64,000 nt of DNA. Origin: Myxococcales bacterium. GTDB taxonomy: Bacteria > Myxococcota > Myxococcia > Myxococcales > Myxococcaceae. The notes below the pieces were generated by a model. That model ran no database searches, was not told the DNA's origin, and worked only from the letters and a program-made list of their open reading frames with translations. A program made the position numbers and the translations under genes. This document shows, piece after piece, positions 7,401-16,600 of this stretch. Each line of letters opens with the position of its first letter. Positions within the stretch are counted from its first letter, which is position 1. The stretch is taken from positions 1-64,000 of the forward strand of contig JACPVI010000074.1 of the NCBI GenBank assembly GCA_016191815.1, given 5' to 3'.

Positions 7401-9360
7401 CCGGCTGGAAGCGGGGAACAAAGGCGTCGGTGCCGGCGCTGGTGCTCTGGACGGTGGAGAGCGCGGTGGTGCCGAAGGTGGTAGCGCGCCGGGCGACGTC
7501 CTCGATCACGTCGAGCAGCGCTGCGGCCAAGGAGTCGCGGTCGTTGGCGGTGAAGTAGGCGCCGCCGCCGACATCGGCGGTCTTCGCGAGCAGTGGGTGG
7601 TCGATCCCGAAACCTACCGTGTAGGTCAGGAGCCGCTGCTTGCCGTTCGCGGTGTTGCCGTCCAGGTCCTTCTCGAAGAACCACTTCGCGACGCCGTCGA
7701 GACGATCGTTCTGCGGCGAAGTCGGCTGATCGCAGCAGTCGTTGCTCCCGGCGTTCTTGCAGTCCGCTCCGGAGCCGCACTTCTGCGGGCAACTGCCTGC
7801 GCCTGGGCAGACAGGGTTCTGGCAGTCGAATGCTTCGCAATCATCGTTCTGGCAGTTGGTGCTGCCGGTGCAGTTCATCTCCGCCGCGTTCTTCACGAAG
7901 TCCTGCTCGAAGTTGCCGCAAGGATTCGCCTTGTTCCATTGGCAGATCTTGGTGCTGGCGTCGCAGGTGCAACTGCATTGACCGACGCCGCTGCCGCCGC
8001 ACTGGTTGCCTGATGGGCAGACCCCTCCATCCGAGAGAGTGCACTGCGGATCCTGGCGGTTGACGCACTCCGGCGTGCAGTTGTCCTCCCAGGGTGCGCC
8101 GTCGGTCACCACCACCGTCGAGTTGATCTGGCAGGAGCGGCACAAGGTGACGTTGTTCCCGCTCTTCGATTGGAACTCGGTCTTCGTCCAGCCGGTCCCG
8201 AACCAGCCGTCGAACATGGTGTTGTTGTCTGGCCCGAAGTACTGCCCCACGTTGAGCAGGGCCTCGGCCAGCGGCGTTCCCGACTTGAAGTAGACCTTGT
8301 TCTTGTTGTTCAGCTCGTTGATCAGCGACTTGCGGTTGCTGTCCCAGGAGGCGGCAGTCGGATCGTCGAGCTGGTTGCAGGGAGGGTTGAAGGCGCTGAT
8401 CAGCTTTCCTCCGTCGTCGTTCTCATCGAAGACCGTCAAGCCCATTCGGAGGCTCTTGGTGCGCCAGAGCACCTTCTTCAGCACCGTGCGCGCGGTATGG
8501 AACTTGGGAGTGATGACGTTGAGGAACCTGCCGGAGAAGAGCAGCCGATTGTTGTCCGTCGAGGGGTATTGGTAGTCGCTCGTGCCGGGATCGAGGAAGT
8601 AGCCCTTGTTGGTGAGGCAGCTATTGCAGTCCGCCACCCGGTCGGCGTTGATGATGGTCGAGCAGGTCCGAACAGCTCCCGCGCTCGGGGTGGAGCAATT
8701 GCCCGAGGTGCACGTCCAGGCTTGACACCACTTGCCGTCCGTCTGCCAGTCGGTGCATTCCCACCTCCCGTCGGTCGCATCATATGTCCGGACCTTGCAC
8801 CAGCCGGCCACGCCCGCGCAGGCGCTGGCGACGGTCGAATAGCCGGGGGCGGTGGAGGGGTCTGCCTCCCATGATCGGTAGCGGTAGTACTCGGCCTGCT
8901 TGAACAGGTCCGGGAAGCCGTTGTCGCCGTTCCACTCCGCGGGGGCCACGCCCAGGTCAATCGGAGGGTGGTTGCCGGAGACGGAGAAGTTCTTGGCCGC
9001 CAGCTCATCGTCGTAGCCTGTCTTCAGAGCAGCGGTCGCTCCGTCCCAGCAACCGGTGAAGCTGGAATGGATTCGGCCCGGGTTGCTGGGATCGCGCGGC
9101 CTGGTGTTCCTCGGACTCACCACCAGCTCGTTCATCGAGCAGGAGGTGTCGAGCAGGAACATCAGATTGGGCGGGGTGCCCTTGGCCATGAAGAACCGCT
9201 CGTCGGGCTCGGAGGTGAGGGCATTGAGGTTGTTGACCGCAGTGCTGGTGCCCCGGAGGCAGCAGGCCACGTCCGCCTGGGCGTCGCCTGGGAGCAGGCT
9301 CGAGCTGCCCGCCAACAACAGCGCGCCGAGCAGGATGCGGGTCAGTCGCTTTCGGTTCAT
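4402..9360 (-). CDS. pilY1: PilY1-type pilus tip/assembly protein with von Willebrand A domain and beta-propeller
   Basis: 1652 residues. A signal peptide (MNRKRLTRILLGALLLAGSS...) is followed by a VWA-like region whose metal site starts LLDTSCSM (Asp71, Ser73, Ser75); a later VVTDGAPW supplies the expected loop Asp. The C-terminal half is the PilY1 propeller: VLIGSNGGFLHAFD near residue 918 is the family hallmark, preceded by the usual DLWRGYLYRFD strand. Asp-rich loops such as DTDTDGVKESGEY resemble the calcium-binding site of PilY1. Unusual are several Cys-rich insertions: one inside the VWA region (about 8,150-7,730, with CDQPTSP and many CxC/CC pairs) and one in the C-terminal half (about 5,450-5,220). 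The family acts at the pilus tip in adhesion, mechanosensing and control of retraction. It sits directly behind four minor pilin-like genes, as in other pil operons. Confidence 0.92.
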   Translation of the reverse strand: MNRKRLTRILLGALLLAGSSSLLPGDAQADVACCLRGTSTAVNNLNALTSEPDERFFMAKGTPPNLMFLLDTSCSMNELVVSPRNTRPRDPSNPGRIHSSFTGCWDGATAALKTGYDDELAAKNFSVSGNHPPIDLGVAPAEWNGDNGFPDLFKQAEYYRYRSWEADPSTAPGYSTVASACAGVAGWCKVRTYDATDGRWECTDWQTDGKWCQAWTCTSGNCSTPSAGAVRTCSTIINADRVADCNSCLTNKGYFLDPGTSDYQYPSTDNNRLLFSGRFLNVITPKFHTARTVLKKVLWRTKSLRMGLTVFDENDDGGKLISAFNPPCNQLDDPTAASWDSNRKSLINELNNKNKVYFKSGTPLAEALLNVGQYFGPDNNTMFDGWFGTGWTKTEFQSKSGNNVTLCRSCQINSTVVVTDGAPWEDNCTPECVNRQDPQCTLSDGGVCPSGNQCGGSGVGQCSCTCDASTKICQWNKANPCGNFEQDFVKNAAEMNCTGSTNCQNDDCEAFDCQNPVCPGAGSCPQKCGSGADCKNAGSNDCCDQPTSPQNDRLDGVAKWFFEKDLDGNTANGKQRLLTYTVGFGIDHPLLAKTADVGGGAYFTANDRDSLAAALLDVIEDVARRATTFGTTALSTVQSTSAGTDAFVPRFQPGLSKDLWRGYLYRFDIESEFTNGCQTTTAAPRHAKDLDEDGLCETFFYKDADGAVVEEDPETGLFVKKGTTTPANPIWEAGDVLTNTTGPDGRNIWTVTDSNTDDKLDASDTMREFSTANAATLAPYMGISDDVTDDTVCGPLYDKLGITSPAKTSWGTDCAKVIIEYYRGKRSNDPDPSFRTKKRSWIFQDVFHSSPVVLEPPRQEASCDSRQCLKSLFTFEGKRVHSVASAAYKDFVTAANGPCGAAKCEGRHRLVLIGSNGGFLHAFDSGAAKSPETRNALTGNLEYENGEGKEVWAFIPPDLLPALKHNFDRHAYFVDGTPMVREVWVDTDTDGVKESGEYRTMVVTGERRGGQHFFALDVTRSTDDFTAPAKPKPSFRWMWPQPCDTDVGTVGETWSNFFPKPPPIGPVLLEKTGGFTFNYRTYSAGSWSNASKAVEERWVAMLNGGYDRAMVRGRGFGMLDVWTGAELWREFFAEGNAMTNKLAYPIASGMAMLDIGPGEMGNSTFFDGYFDTATFGDMGSNLWTARFYEPGALTSGKVTNWRFARAFQSEKGAGATETNRRPISYITSNTLQLTTGMVRTFFGTGDRAAVLHRNGGECSFDSLSTCIQMGCEIEAKYESKNVPSGEIKFESEWDDGSIEELEYKNKPCVDGACKKTWEDGCEDKCTDTMCNGQAPCPACAGEDACEDALYLAPPPLGCLAACPGSCTNSKLKLKIKVKDCPSGSTVGPSELKLEAKYECKVDNGKLECKTEKENFTTGVIEYKNSALGSVAKHKFYQVHTFGRQHQVGAAPLPLKIFNDTASANVYDSRRLTETNLADLGTESTPSGTYGTDLGAGWFLTYDSIDERTAAPSAVAPSVSLTSACVLWDTMRGAASDGGQCPVPGGEHPARQVQAEVITGKADCAGFMMLLDGGFNRYIERTTLVTPPTMEVVRSVVNGKVVYTPVGTGPGSNPKGGGTATETDMVQSVYQLELSPAEHRCRHVSGASAACGK

Positions 9361-9376
9361 GATCGTCCTCCGGCGC

Positions 9377-9865
9377 TCAAGGAATCACCACGCGCATCTC
9401 GAACTCCACCTCGGTCCGATCGCGCGTCCGCTTGTCCATGCAATGGGCCACCATCCGGTAGCAGAGCCTGGTCCCGCCCTGCTCGTCGCCCCAGGTGACG
9501 TTGGTGAGATCGAGCTGGCTCACCGCCACCGGGTCGGTGCAGCGCGTCACCGCGTTCGACCCGCCGTCCACCACCTGGTCCAGGTGCCCGGTGCGGATGA
9601 GCAGCCCGTCGTTGGGATCGGCCGGGTTGGTGTCCACCTCGCCCATGATGTTGGTGTTGCCGGTCTTGGCGGTGAGGTCCGTCCGGACCTGGGCCATCAC
9701 CAGATTCCGGGCGCCTGCCGCGCAGGAGGCCAGCTCCTCGCGTCGCTTGTGCTGCGCCGCCCCCGCCAGCTCCCGCCCGGTGAAGACCAGCGCGCCGGCG
9801 ACCAGGAACACCAGCACCGCCACCACGATCATCACCGTCAACAGCGACATGCCTCTCGCTCGCAT
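9377..9865 (-). CDS. PilX-like minor pilin
   Basis: 162 residues. The N-terminus MRARG-MSLLTVMIVVAVL is a prepilin peptidase site after Gly5 with a following hydrophobic helix. Position +5 of the mature protein is Thr rather than Glu, as is common in PilX and GspK proteins that cap the pilus. The globular part contains four cysteines (LASCAAG, TRCTDP, RLCYRM, AHCMDK) likely to form disulfides. It lies 16 bases before pilY1 and 19 bases after the PilW-like gene, so it is co-transcribed. PilX minor pilins form a priming complex at the pilus tip with PilV, PilW and PilY1; assignment here rests on position and N-terminus. Confidence 0.8.
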   Translation of the reverse strand: MRARGMSLLTVMIVVAVLVFLVAGALVFTGRELAGAAQHKRREELASCAAGARNLVMAQVRTDLTAKTGNTNIMGEVDTNPADPNDGLLIRTGHLDQVVDGGSNAVTRCTDPVAVSQLDLTNVTWGDEQGGTRLCYRMVAHCMDKRTRDRTEVEFEMRVVIP

Positions 9866-9884
9866 CGAGCTGGCTCCTCTTCTC

Positions 9885-11135
9885 CTAGCCGCCGGCGAAG
9901 TTCTCGGGCGGTGGGGGAAACATCTTCCGCTGGAACATGTTCTTGAGCGCCACCGTCTGGCGGTACAGCTGCCGGCGGCGCTTGCTCGAAACCTGGGCCG
10001 AGAGGTTGGTGGCGGTGAGGTTCTCCATCGGGTTCTCCACCAGGTCGAGCTTTTCGGCGTTCAGGGCCAGGTCCTCCTTCGCCGAGCGCGCCGCGAGGCT
10101 GAACCGCACCGCGCGGATGTTGCCGGGGTGGCCGGTGTACCGGCGGCGCGCTCCGTAGCCGCAGTAGCCGGCGGCGTTGGAGTCGACCACCGCGTTGCAA
10201 GTGCCGAACTCGCGCAACAGCGGAGGCGCCGCCGGGGTGGGGTTGGGGGTGTTGCCGGTCCAGCCAGGTGAGGCAGAGGAGGGCGCGTCGGCGGTGCCGG
10301 TGTCGCCGAAGATCCAATCGTCGTCGTCGTCGGGGCCGGTGGTGAGCGCGAAGTTGGTGGCGATGGTGGCGATGGGCCGGTTCATCACGTACGAGACTTG
10401 GAGCTGTTCGATGTCCAGCGCCACCACCTCGGCGTCCTGGGTGTCGGTGGCGGTCGGCGCCTCGTCCACGGTCCCGTCGGCATCGAGGTCCACCCCGCGG
10501 CGGACGGCGAGCACCGCACGTTGCTCACCCTGGCCGGGGTCGTTCATCCAGGCGACGAAGAACTGCCGCCGCTCCACCCGGGTGAGCACCGCGTTGCCGG
10601 CGTTGAAGCAGCTCATCGCGGTGATTCGTCCGGTCTCGTTCCAGGGGGCGGCCGCCGACCCGTCCAGGGCGATGGTGGTGGCGGAGGCCGCCACCGCGGC
10701 CGAGGTGCGGAGGTAGGCAAAGTCGCTCGCCTGGTTGCAGACGACGAGCAACCGCTGCCCCTTCTCCAAGGGCTCGCCGATGGCCGCGGAAAGGGTGAGC
10801 AGAGCGCTGGTGGCGGCGGTGACGTCGCGGCGGAACGCCGGGTCCCGGTACTGGATGGCGACCGCGTCGGAGCTGAAGGTGCTGGTCCCGTCGGAGGGCT
10901 CGATCGCGTAGTTGGGATCGATCCCATACCCGGCGCGGGTGAGCGCCTTCTCGAGCTGCGCCGCCGCGGTCCTCAGGTTGGACTGGACGCCCGCCACGTC
11001 GGCGTGCGCCACGTACTGCCGCTGGTTCTCCGCCAAGGCGCCCAGGACGCCGGCGAGCACGATCGCCAAAACGCCGGCGGTGACCAGCATCTCGATCAGG
11101 GTAAGGCCGCGGCTTCTTCGCGAAAGGCGCCTCAT
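9885..11135 (-). CDS. PilW-like minor pilin
   Basis: 416 residues, longer than most minor pilins. The prepilin site is RRSRG-LTLIEMLV, cleaved after Gly10, with the conserved Glu at +5. The large C-terminal part has DxDxDG-like elements (RGVDLDADGTVDEAP) and ends with helical, Arg-rich sequence and a Pro-rich tail (FPPPPENFAGG). The ATG overlaps the TGA of the PilV-like gene (ATGA at 11132-11135), showing translational coupling. Its place between PilV-like and PilX-like genes supports the PilW call. A DDDDDW stretch near the middle may bind cations. Confidence 0.85.
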   Translation of the reverse strand: MRRLSRRSRGLTLIEMLVTAGVLAIVLAGVLGALAENQRQYVAHADVAGVQSNLRTAAAQLEKALTRAGYGIDPNYAIEPSDGTSTFSSDAVAIQYRDPAFRRDVTAATSALLTLSAAIGEPLEKGQRLLVVCNQASDFAYLRTSAAVAASATTIALDGSAAAPWNETGRITAMSCFNAGNAVLTRVERRQFFVAWMNDPGQGEQRAVLAVRRGVDLDADGTVDEAPTATDTQDAEVVALDIEQLQVSYVMNRPIATIATNFALTTGPDDDDDWIFGDTGTADAPSSASPGWTGNTPNPTPAAPPLLREFGTCNAVVDSNAAGYCGYGARRRYTGHPGNIRAVRFSLAARSAKEDLALNAEKLDLVENPMENLTATNLSAQVSSKRRRQLYRQTVALKNMFQRKMFPPPPENFAGG

Positions 11136-11731
11136 AGCTGCTCCGCGAAGCCGCCCTGCACGACCTTGGAGTCGTCGTACTTGAGGAAGCTGGTCAAGAG
11201 GTTCCGGAAGGTGGCGCCGTTGCCGATCGGGTAGCGCACGATCACCGTCACCACCTTTCCCTCGCAGCCGGACAGGCTCGAGTTCAAGTCCACTTGGCGC
11301 ACCGTCCAGAGGAGCTGGTACTTGTCCGTGCCGGCATTGCCGAGCAGCGGCGCGGCCAGGCCGTCGTAGGGCACCGTCCCCCCGAGGGTGAGGGCATCGG
11401 TGGTGTTGCCGTTGATGGCGGTGGCGGTGAAGTCTGCCTTGTCCGTGTTCGGCACCGCCTCCGCGGAGCCCAGAGCGCTCTCGACGGGGAGAGTGAACGC
11501 GTCGCAGGTGGTGTCCGCCAGCCGCGCGTCGGTGTAGCTCCACCGCTGGGCGCTCTCACTGAAGTCGCGGGCGATCGACGCCGCCCGGGAGGTCCGGCGG
11601 GCGATGCCGTTCTGCGCCGAGGCGAGCACCTGCATCTGCGCCACTCCCAGGATTCCGATCGCGAGGATGGCCATCGAGACCATCACCTCGATCAGCGTCA
11701 TTCCGCGGAGTCGTCGGGCTCGAGAGTGCAT
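11132..11731 (-). CDS. PilV-like minor pilin
   Basis: 199 residues. The N-terminus MHSRARRLRG-MTLIEVMVSMAILAIGILGVAQMQ is a classic class-III prepilin signal with Glu at +5 and the GILG...Q pattern typical of PilV/GspI proteins. The globular part has two cysteines (TTCDAF and SGCEGK). It follows the FimT-like gene by 14 bases and overlaps the PilW-like gene by four bases. Role: minor pilin in the tip-initiating complex of the type IV pilus; function is assigned from family and gene order. Confidence 0.87.
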   Translation of the reverse strand: MHSRARRLRGMTLIEVMVSMAILAIGILGVAQMQVLASAQNGIARRTSRAASIARDFSESAQRWSYTDARLADTTCDAFTLPVESALGSAEAVPNTDKADFTATAINGNTTDALTLGGTVPYDGLAAPLLGNAGTDKYQLLWTVRQVDLNSSLSGCEGKVVTVIVRYPIGNGATFRNLLTSFLKYDDSKVVQGGFAEQL

Positions 11732-11745
11732 TCGGTCGTCCTCCA

Positions 11746-12492
11746 CTAGCGGGCGCCCATCGCCATGGCGAGGCCCGCCGGCTCGCTGATCAGAATGCAG
11801 TAGCGCCGGTCGGTGGCCTTGTCGGGATCCACCAACTGCACCACTCCGCCCGAGCCGGCGTTGGGCGAGTTGACTACCCTGGCGGTGCCGTCGCCGCTGA
11901 ACCGGATGGTGCCGGTGCAGCTCCCGTCGGTGGTGCAGAAGGTGCACCAGGCCTTGGAGCAGGCGCGGCTGGCGTTGGACAGGCGCGCGCCACTGACCTG
12001 GAGGTAGGGGGGCTTGAGGGTGCTGATGTTGTTGCAATCCGGCACCACGGTCGAGTTGCGGTCGATGAAGGTCAGCCCGCTGCTGCCGTAGGTCACCCCT
12101 CCGCCGCTGACCTGATCGATGACGTCCGACGGCCCGGCAGCAATCGCGGCGAGGATCTGCGCGTTGGTCTGACCGCGAAGCGCCAGGGTCGGGTCGCCGT
12201 AGACGATGACCCTCGGCGCAACGGAGGTCTTCAAGGCGTCGGCCAAGCTGCTGTCAAAGGTGGTCGTCGACTCCAGATTCGTGAAAACCACGTATACGTC
12301 ATGGCCGCGGGAGACGGCGGTAGCGCGCGCCTGGCCGAGGAAGTTGACGACGTCGAACCGGGCGCCGGAGAGCTTCGCGCTGCGGGTCGCCGCGCCCAGC
12401 GCGAAGGCGGCCAGGCCGACCAAGATCCCCAGAATCGCCACCGTGACCATCATCTCGATGAGGGTGAAACCGCGCGGGCGTGGGTGGGACAT
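11746..12492 (-). CDS. FimT/GspH-like pseudopilin, first gene of the pilus operon
   Basis: 248 residues. The prepilin site is HPRPRG-FTLIEMMVTVAILGILVGLAAFAL, with Glu at +5. The mature domain resembles GspH/FimT (NFLGQARATAVSRGHDVYVVF). The region SKAWCTFCTTDGSCTGTIRF holds clustered cysteines, fitting a disulfide-rich tip pilin. The chosen ATG has a strong ribosome-binding site (AAGGAGA, six bases away). Although the frame is open further upstream, that part is composed of Arg/Ala-rich sequence with no prepilin features. This gene opens the seven-gene minus-strand operon. Confidence 0.88.
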   Translation of the reverse strand: MSHPRPRGFTLIEMMVTVAILGILVGLAAFALGAATRSAKLSGARFDVVNFLGQARATAVSRGHDVYVVFTNLESTTTFDSSLADALKTSVAPRVIVYGDPTLALRGQTNAQILAAIAAGPSDVIDQVSGGGVTYGSSGLTFIDRNSTVVPDCNNISTLKPPYLQVSGARLSNASRACSKAWCTFCTTDGSCTGTIRFSGDGTARVVNSPNAGSGGVVQLVDPDKATDRRYCILISEPAGLAMAMGAR

Positions 12493-12560
12493 GGCGTCTC
12501 CTTCCGAGCAATCGTAGGACCATGCCGGGGCGGTGGAGAAGCATTTGAACTCACTACTCG

Positions 12561-12624
12561 GGCGGGCCCGGCGCCTGCCCGGGCCGCCTCGCAAGAGTTG
12601 CGGGCTACGCACGAGGTTGCGAGG
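12561..12624. repeat. Two adjacent hairpins in the divergent region before the pilus operon
   Basis: GGCGGGCCCGG (12561-12571) pairs with CCGGGCCGCC (12579-12588), a ten-pair stem with one bulged base. Immediately after it, CCTCGCAA (12587-12594) pairs with TTGCGAGG (12617-12624). Both lie in the ~260-base divergent gap between the FimT-like gene and the outer-membrane protein gene. Neither is followed by a T run, so they are unlikely to be ordinary terminators. They could be leader structures or protein-binding sites. Confidence 0.5.
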
Positions 12625-12754
12625 GGCGCGCATGTTCCCCCACATCTGAGCACTTCCGCCGTCCGTCGCAGAAGCTAGTAGGATGTGGCCGCTCTTCGGG
12701 GGGCGAGTCCTGGAAAGCGGCCGGACGCTCGGTCCGCCACAAAGGGGAGGCATC

Positions 12755-13603
12755 GTGACACGCCTGAGTTGGCTGCTCGCGATAGCCTTGGCCTGCTCCA
12801 GCGCGCAGGCGCAGCAGCCCGCGCCCAAGCCATCCGGCGCCAAGGCCAGGAAGTCCAAGAAGCCCACTCCGCAGCCGGCGGCGCCTGCTCCGGCGGAGAG
12901 CCCCGCCCCGGCTGCGGCCATTCCGATCGAGCCGCTGGTTCCACCACCTCCGCCCTCAGCTCCGGCCGAGGTGAAGCGCATCGAAGCGTACGCCGACGTG
13001 CCAGCTCCTGCGCCGACCGAAGCAACGGCCGAGGCCCCTTCTCAGAAGCCAGCTTCGGGCAGGCCGCGGCTGTTCGTCGGGCCGCGCGTGGGCGCGGTGG
13101 TTCCGTTCTATTTCCTCAAGCCGGGCTACGAGGCCGGCGGAGAGGTGGAGTTTCGGCTCCCCTTCGCGGGAGGCCGGCTCCGCGCTGCGCTCTTTGCCGG
13201 GGTGCTCCAGGCCACCGGCAAGGGCGAGCGGCTGGTGCCCAGGCGCGGGCTCGATCCCGCCTTCATCGAGAACCTGCTGGCCTTCCCGGTCGAGCTGGGC
13301 GCGCGCTACGAGGCGTGGAGCTCTGGGAGCCATGCGCTCCACCTCTCGGCCGCGTACGCCGCCTACTTGTCCCGGGGCGAGTTCCGCACCCTGGGCGCGA
13401 CTACGGCATCCGGCGGCATGGGCCACGCGGCGGTGGCGGGCGCTGGCTACCGGATGCGCCTCGGCCCGGGAGAGGCCGGCCTCGCCGCGCGCGCCACCCT
13501 CGGGCGGGTGCCGCTCGGCCCGCTCGGCGATGTCGGCACCGAGAGCCTCTCGTCAGTCGCCTTCACCGTCTCCTACGCATTCGGTTTCGCCCCGGAGGAG
13601 TAG
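12755..13603 (+). CDS. Outer-membrane beta-barrel protein with Pro/Ala-rich N-terminal linker
   Basis: 282 residues from the GTG at 12755, which follows an AGGGGAGG ribosome-binding site. An in-frame upstream extension to 12683 lacks signal-peptide character. The signal peptide is VTRLSWLLAIALACSSAQA. Residues ~20-100 are low-complexity Pro/Ala/Lys sequence. From ~105 onward there are alternating amphipathic strands (RLFVGPRVGAVVPFYF, HALHLSAAYAAYLSRG), ending in FTVSYAFGF-APEE, like a small barrel. No specific family is recognised. It is separated by only three bases from the large lipoprotein gene, so the two form an operon and may interact at the outer membrane. Confidence 0.75.
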   Translation: MTRLSWLLAIALACSSAQAQQPAPKPSGAKARKSKKPTPQPAAPAPAESPAPAAAIPIEPLVPPPPPSAPAEVKRIEAYADVPAPAPTEATAEAPSQKPASGRPRLFVGPRVGAVVPFYFLKPGYEAGGEVEFRLPFAGGRLRAALFAGVLQATGKGERLVPRRGLDPAFIENLLAFPVELGARYEAWSSGSHALHLSAAYAAYLSRGEFRTLGATTASGGMGHAAVAGAGYRMRLGPGEAGLAARATLGRVPLGPLGDVGTESLSSVAFTVSYAFGFAPEE

Positions 13604-13606
13604 CCC

Positions 13607-16600
13607 ATGCGAAGACTCGTCCCGCTTTTCGCCGCCGCCCTGCTCGCCTGCGAGGAAAAGGACATCATCGCGCCGCCGGCGCCCAACGTGGACCCGGTCA
13701 CCAGCCCCACCACGCTCTCCAAGCAGACCATCACCGGGAGCGCGGAGTATGGCTCCACCGTCCGGATCAAGGGCGGGAAGGCCGACGTGGAGGTGAGGGC
13801 CGACTTCTTCACCGCCCGCTTCCGCGCCGAGGTGGAGCTCGCCACCAACGCCTCCAACGGCCTCGAGCTGAGGGCGGTCGACTCCGCCGGCAACGTCAGT
13901 GAGCCGACCACTGTCAGCATCGTCCACGAGCCGGTCAAGCCAACGGGAATGGAGCTGTCCCTGGATCCGGCAGAGGTGAGCGCCGATGACGGCACGGTGA
14001 TGGCCACCGCGAGGATCAGCCACCCGGAGAAGGGCGCCGACCTGTCCGGCGTGTCGATCACCTTCTCGGTGGAAGGGCTCACCGGAGGGCCGGCACCCCA
14101 GAGCGCGAAGACGGACTCGACCGGAGCGGCGCAGGTTTCCCTCCAGGGGCTCAAGGCCGCCGGCGCCGGGGCGGTGAAGGCCACGGCGGATGTGAACGGG
14201 CTCGCGCGGTCGGCGGCGCTTCGGGTGCTGCCGGGCAAGGTTTCCCAGGTGAAGCTCAAGCTGTTCAAGAACGCCGAGACCACCGAGCTGGCCGATCCGG
14301 TGACCATCTCGGTCGGCGACCGGCTGAGGACCGAGTCCGAGCCGCTGGACGCAAGCGGCAACACGGTGGGCGTGCCCATCCTCATCTCCACCAACATCCC
14401 CGGCGCGCTTCTCGAGGGGAAGGTGCTCACCAACCTCGAGCGTTCGGGCCAGTACAAGGTGGTCGCCACCGCGGCGAACACCACCGTGTTCTCCTCGCGC
14501 TCGGTCACGGTGGGCCCGGGATTGCCGGTGAAGGTGACAGTCTCGTTCACCCGCGCCAGCGCGAGGGCAGGGGAGCAGGTCGGAGTCCTCGCTTCGGCGC
14601 TTGACACGTTCGGCAACGAGGTCACCGACGCGACCATCACCCTCGCCGTCGCTCCCACGCTCGCGGCCAGCTTCACCATTCCAGGCTCCAGCCCGGCGGT
14701 GATCAAGGACCAGGGCATCCTCCCCAGCACGCGAAACTTCGTCGCGTACGATCTCTCGGGAGTCTCTGGGTCGGGTTACCAATTCACCATCACCGCGACC
14801 GTGGCCGGCGTGACGCCCGCCCTCTCCGCCGGCGCGCCGCTGGAGGTCCGTCCGGCGCCGGCCTTCGGCTTCGGCTGCCGCTCGTGGACCGGCTCGAGCT
14901 GCACCGACCAGCAGCTCGAGTTCCTCCCAGCCACCACTCCGCCCAGCACCACCAAGTCGGTGCAGGCCGGGCAGGACGTCGACTACCGGTACGCGGTGGT
15001 CGACCTGTACGGGAATCCCACCACCGGCCCGGTTTCGGTTTTCACCGACGCTCCCGGAGCGGTGGTGGTGGACGATGGGATCTCCGGCGCGGGGAAGATC
15101 AGCCGCCTCACCGTCAACGGCAGCTTCACGGTGAGCTTCTACATCGCAGGAGTGGGGAAGAAGGGCGCCTTGCAGCTCAACGTGGGCACCGGTCCGGTCG
15201 GCTCCGTGGGGCTCAGCGCCTCGGCCACTCTCATCGGGCCGAACACTGACGTGAAGGTGTTCGCCCTGGTGCGTGACGCCTTCGGGAACGTGATCGCCTG
15301 CACCACCGCCACGGCGGCAGACGTGGCGTTCACCGCCACCAGCTCGACCGGCGGCACGGTGGCGCAGAAGGGTGCGACGGTCTGCTTCAACTCGGCCTTC
15401 CAGGCCACCTACAACTTCACCGCCGAGGACACCTATGCCATCGAGTCCGAGTACCGTCCGGGCGGCACCGCGACCGGCGTGAGGGCGACCGTCTACGTGG
15501 CGGTGCTCAAGTTCGACACCACGCCGCCGGCCGTCTCCATCCCCACCGGGCAGCTCCTCCGCAACGGAACGCCGTGCGCTTTCAGCGGAACCCCTCCCGC
15601 CTGCGTGGTGCAGCCCGGCGACTTCATCGAGTTCGTGGTTTCGGCCAACGACAACTACTCGCTCTCCGAGCTGGCCTACACGGCGTTCTTCGCGACCGCG
15701 GGAGCGACCGGCACGCTGAGGACGCGCACCGTCTTCGTGCCCAGCAACTCCACCTTGCCGCTGAACCAGCCGTTCAGCTTCTCCGTCCCGGGGTCGTTCC
15801 TGGAGGACGTGGCGCTCACCGCGCTGGCGGTGGACGGCGCGGGCAATCGCGCCACCAGCGCCACGGTCATCCTCCGGGTCACCTTCAACGCCTACAAGAA
15901 CCGGACCGCTTCGCTGGTGATGCGAGACCTGGGCGGAGGAATCATCAATGCGCCGGAGGACGTGGTGGTGGCTCCCAACGGGGACCTGTACGTCGCCAAC
16001 CGCGGCAACCGCGACGTGCTGGTGCTGCCCTCGGGCTCCACCTTCCCCTCGGTCTACACCAGCCGGGCGCAGCTCGACGCGCAGTCGGTCGGCTTCGCGC
16101 CGGGGTTCATCCTCCTCGACGCGTCGGGGAACCTGTACGTGACCGACTCGGGTGGCTCCACCGAGGTGCTGCGGATCTCCCCTGGCACGCCTCCCACGGT
16201 GGTGCGGTACGTCGACTACACCACCGGAGGGCCGAACCTCCGGGGCCTGGCGCAGACTCCCTCCACTCACGCGAAAGGGCTGGTGAGCCTGTTGGCGCCG
16301 ATCGACGGCGACCGGGTCACCGTCGGCGCCAACGTCTACGAGGTCAACTCTGCGGGGACCTGCCCCAATACCGGCATCTGTCTCAACGTGGCGGCTTCCA
16401 CCCCGGCGAACGTGATGACCGCGCTCGCCGCCTGTGTCAACAGCGGCACTGGCTGCACCGTCGGCAGCCCCGGCGGCACGCCCGCGTCCCCGCACCCGAC
16501 GGTACAAGCGACGGCCTCGCCGTCGCCCACTTCGGTGGTGATCCTCGCGGTCAAGACCTCCGGCGCCGCGGGGAACTCCACCGCGCTCACCTCGAGCAGC

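Noticed and set aside
12492-12525. Sigma-54-like TGGTCCT-N4-TTGCT just before the FimT-like gene
   Set aside because: The spacing of GG and GC is right, but transcription would start inside or after the ribosome-binding site, leaving no leader for translation.
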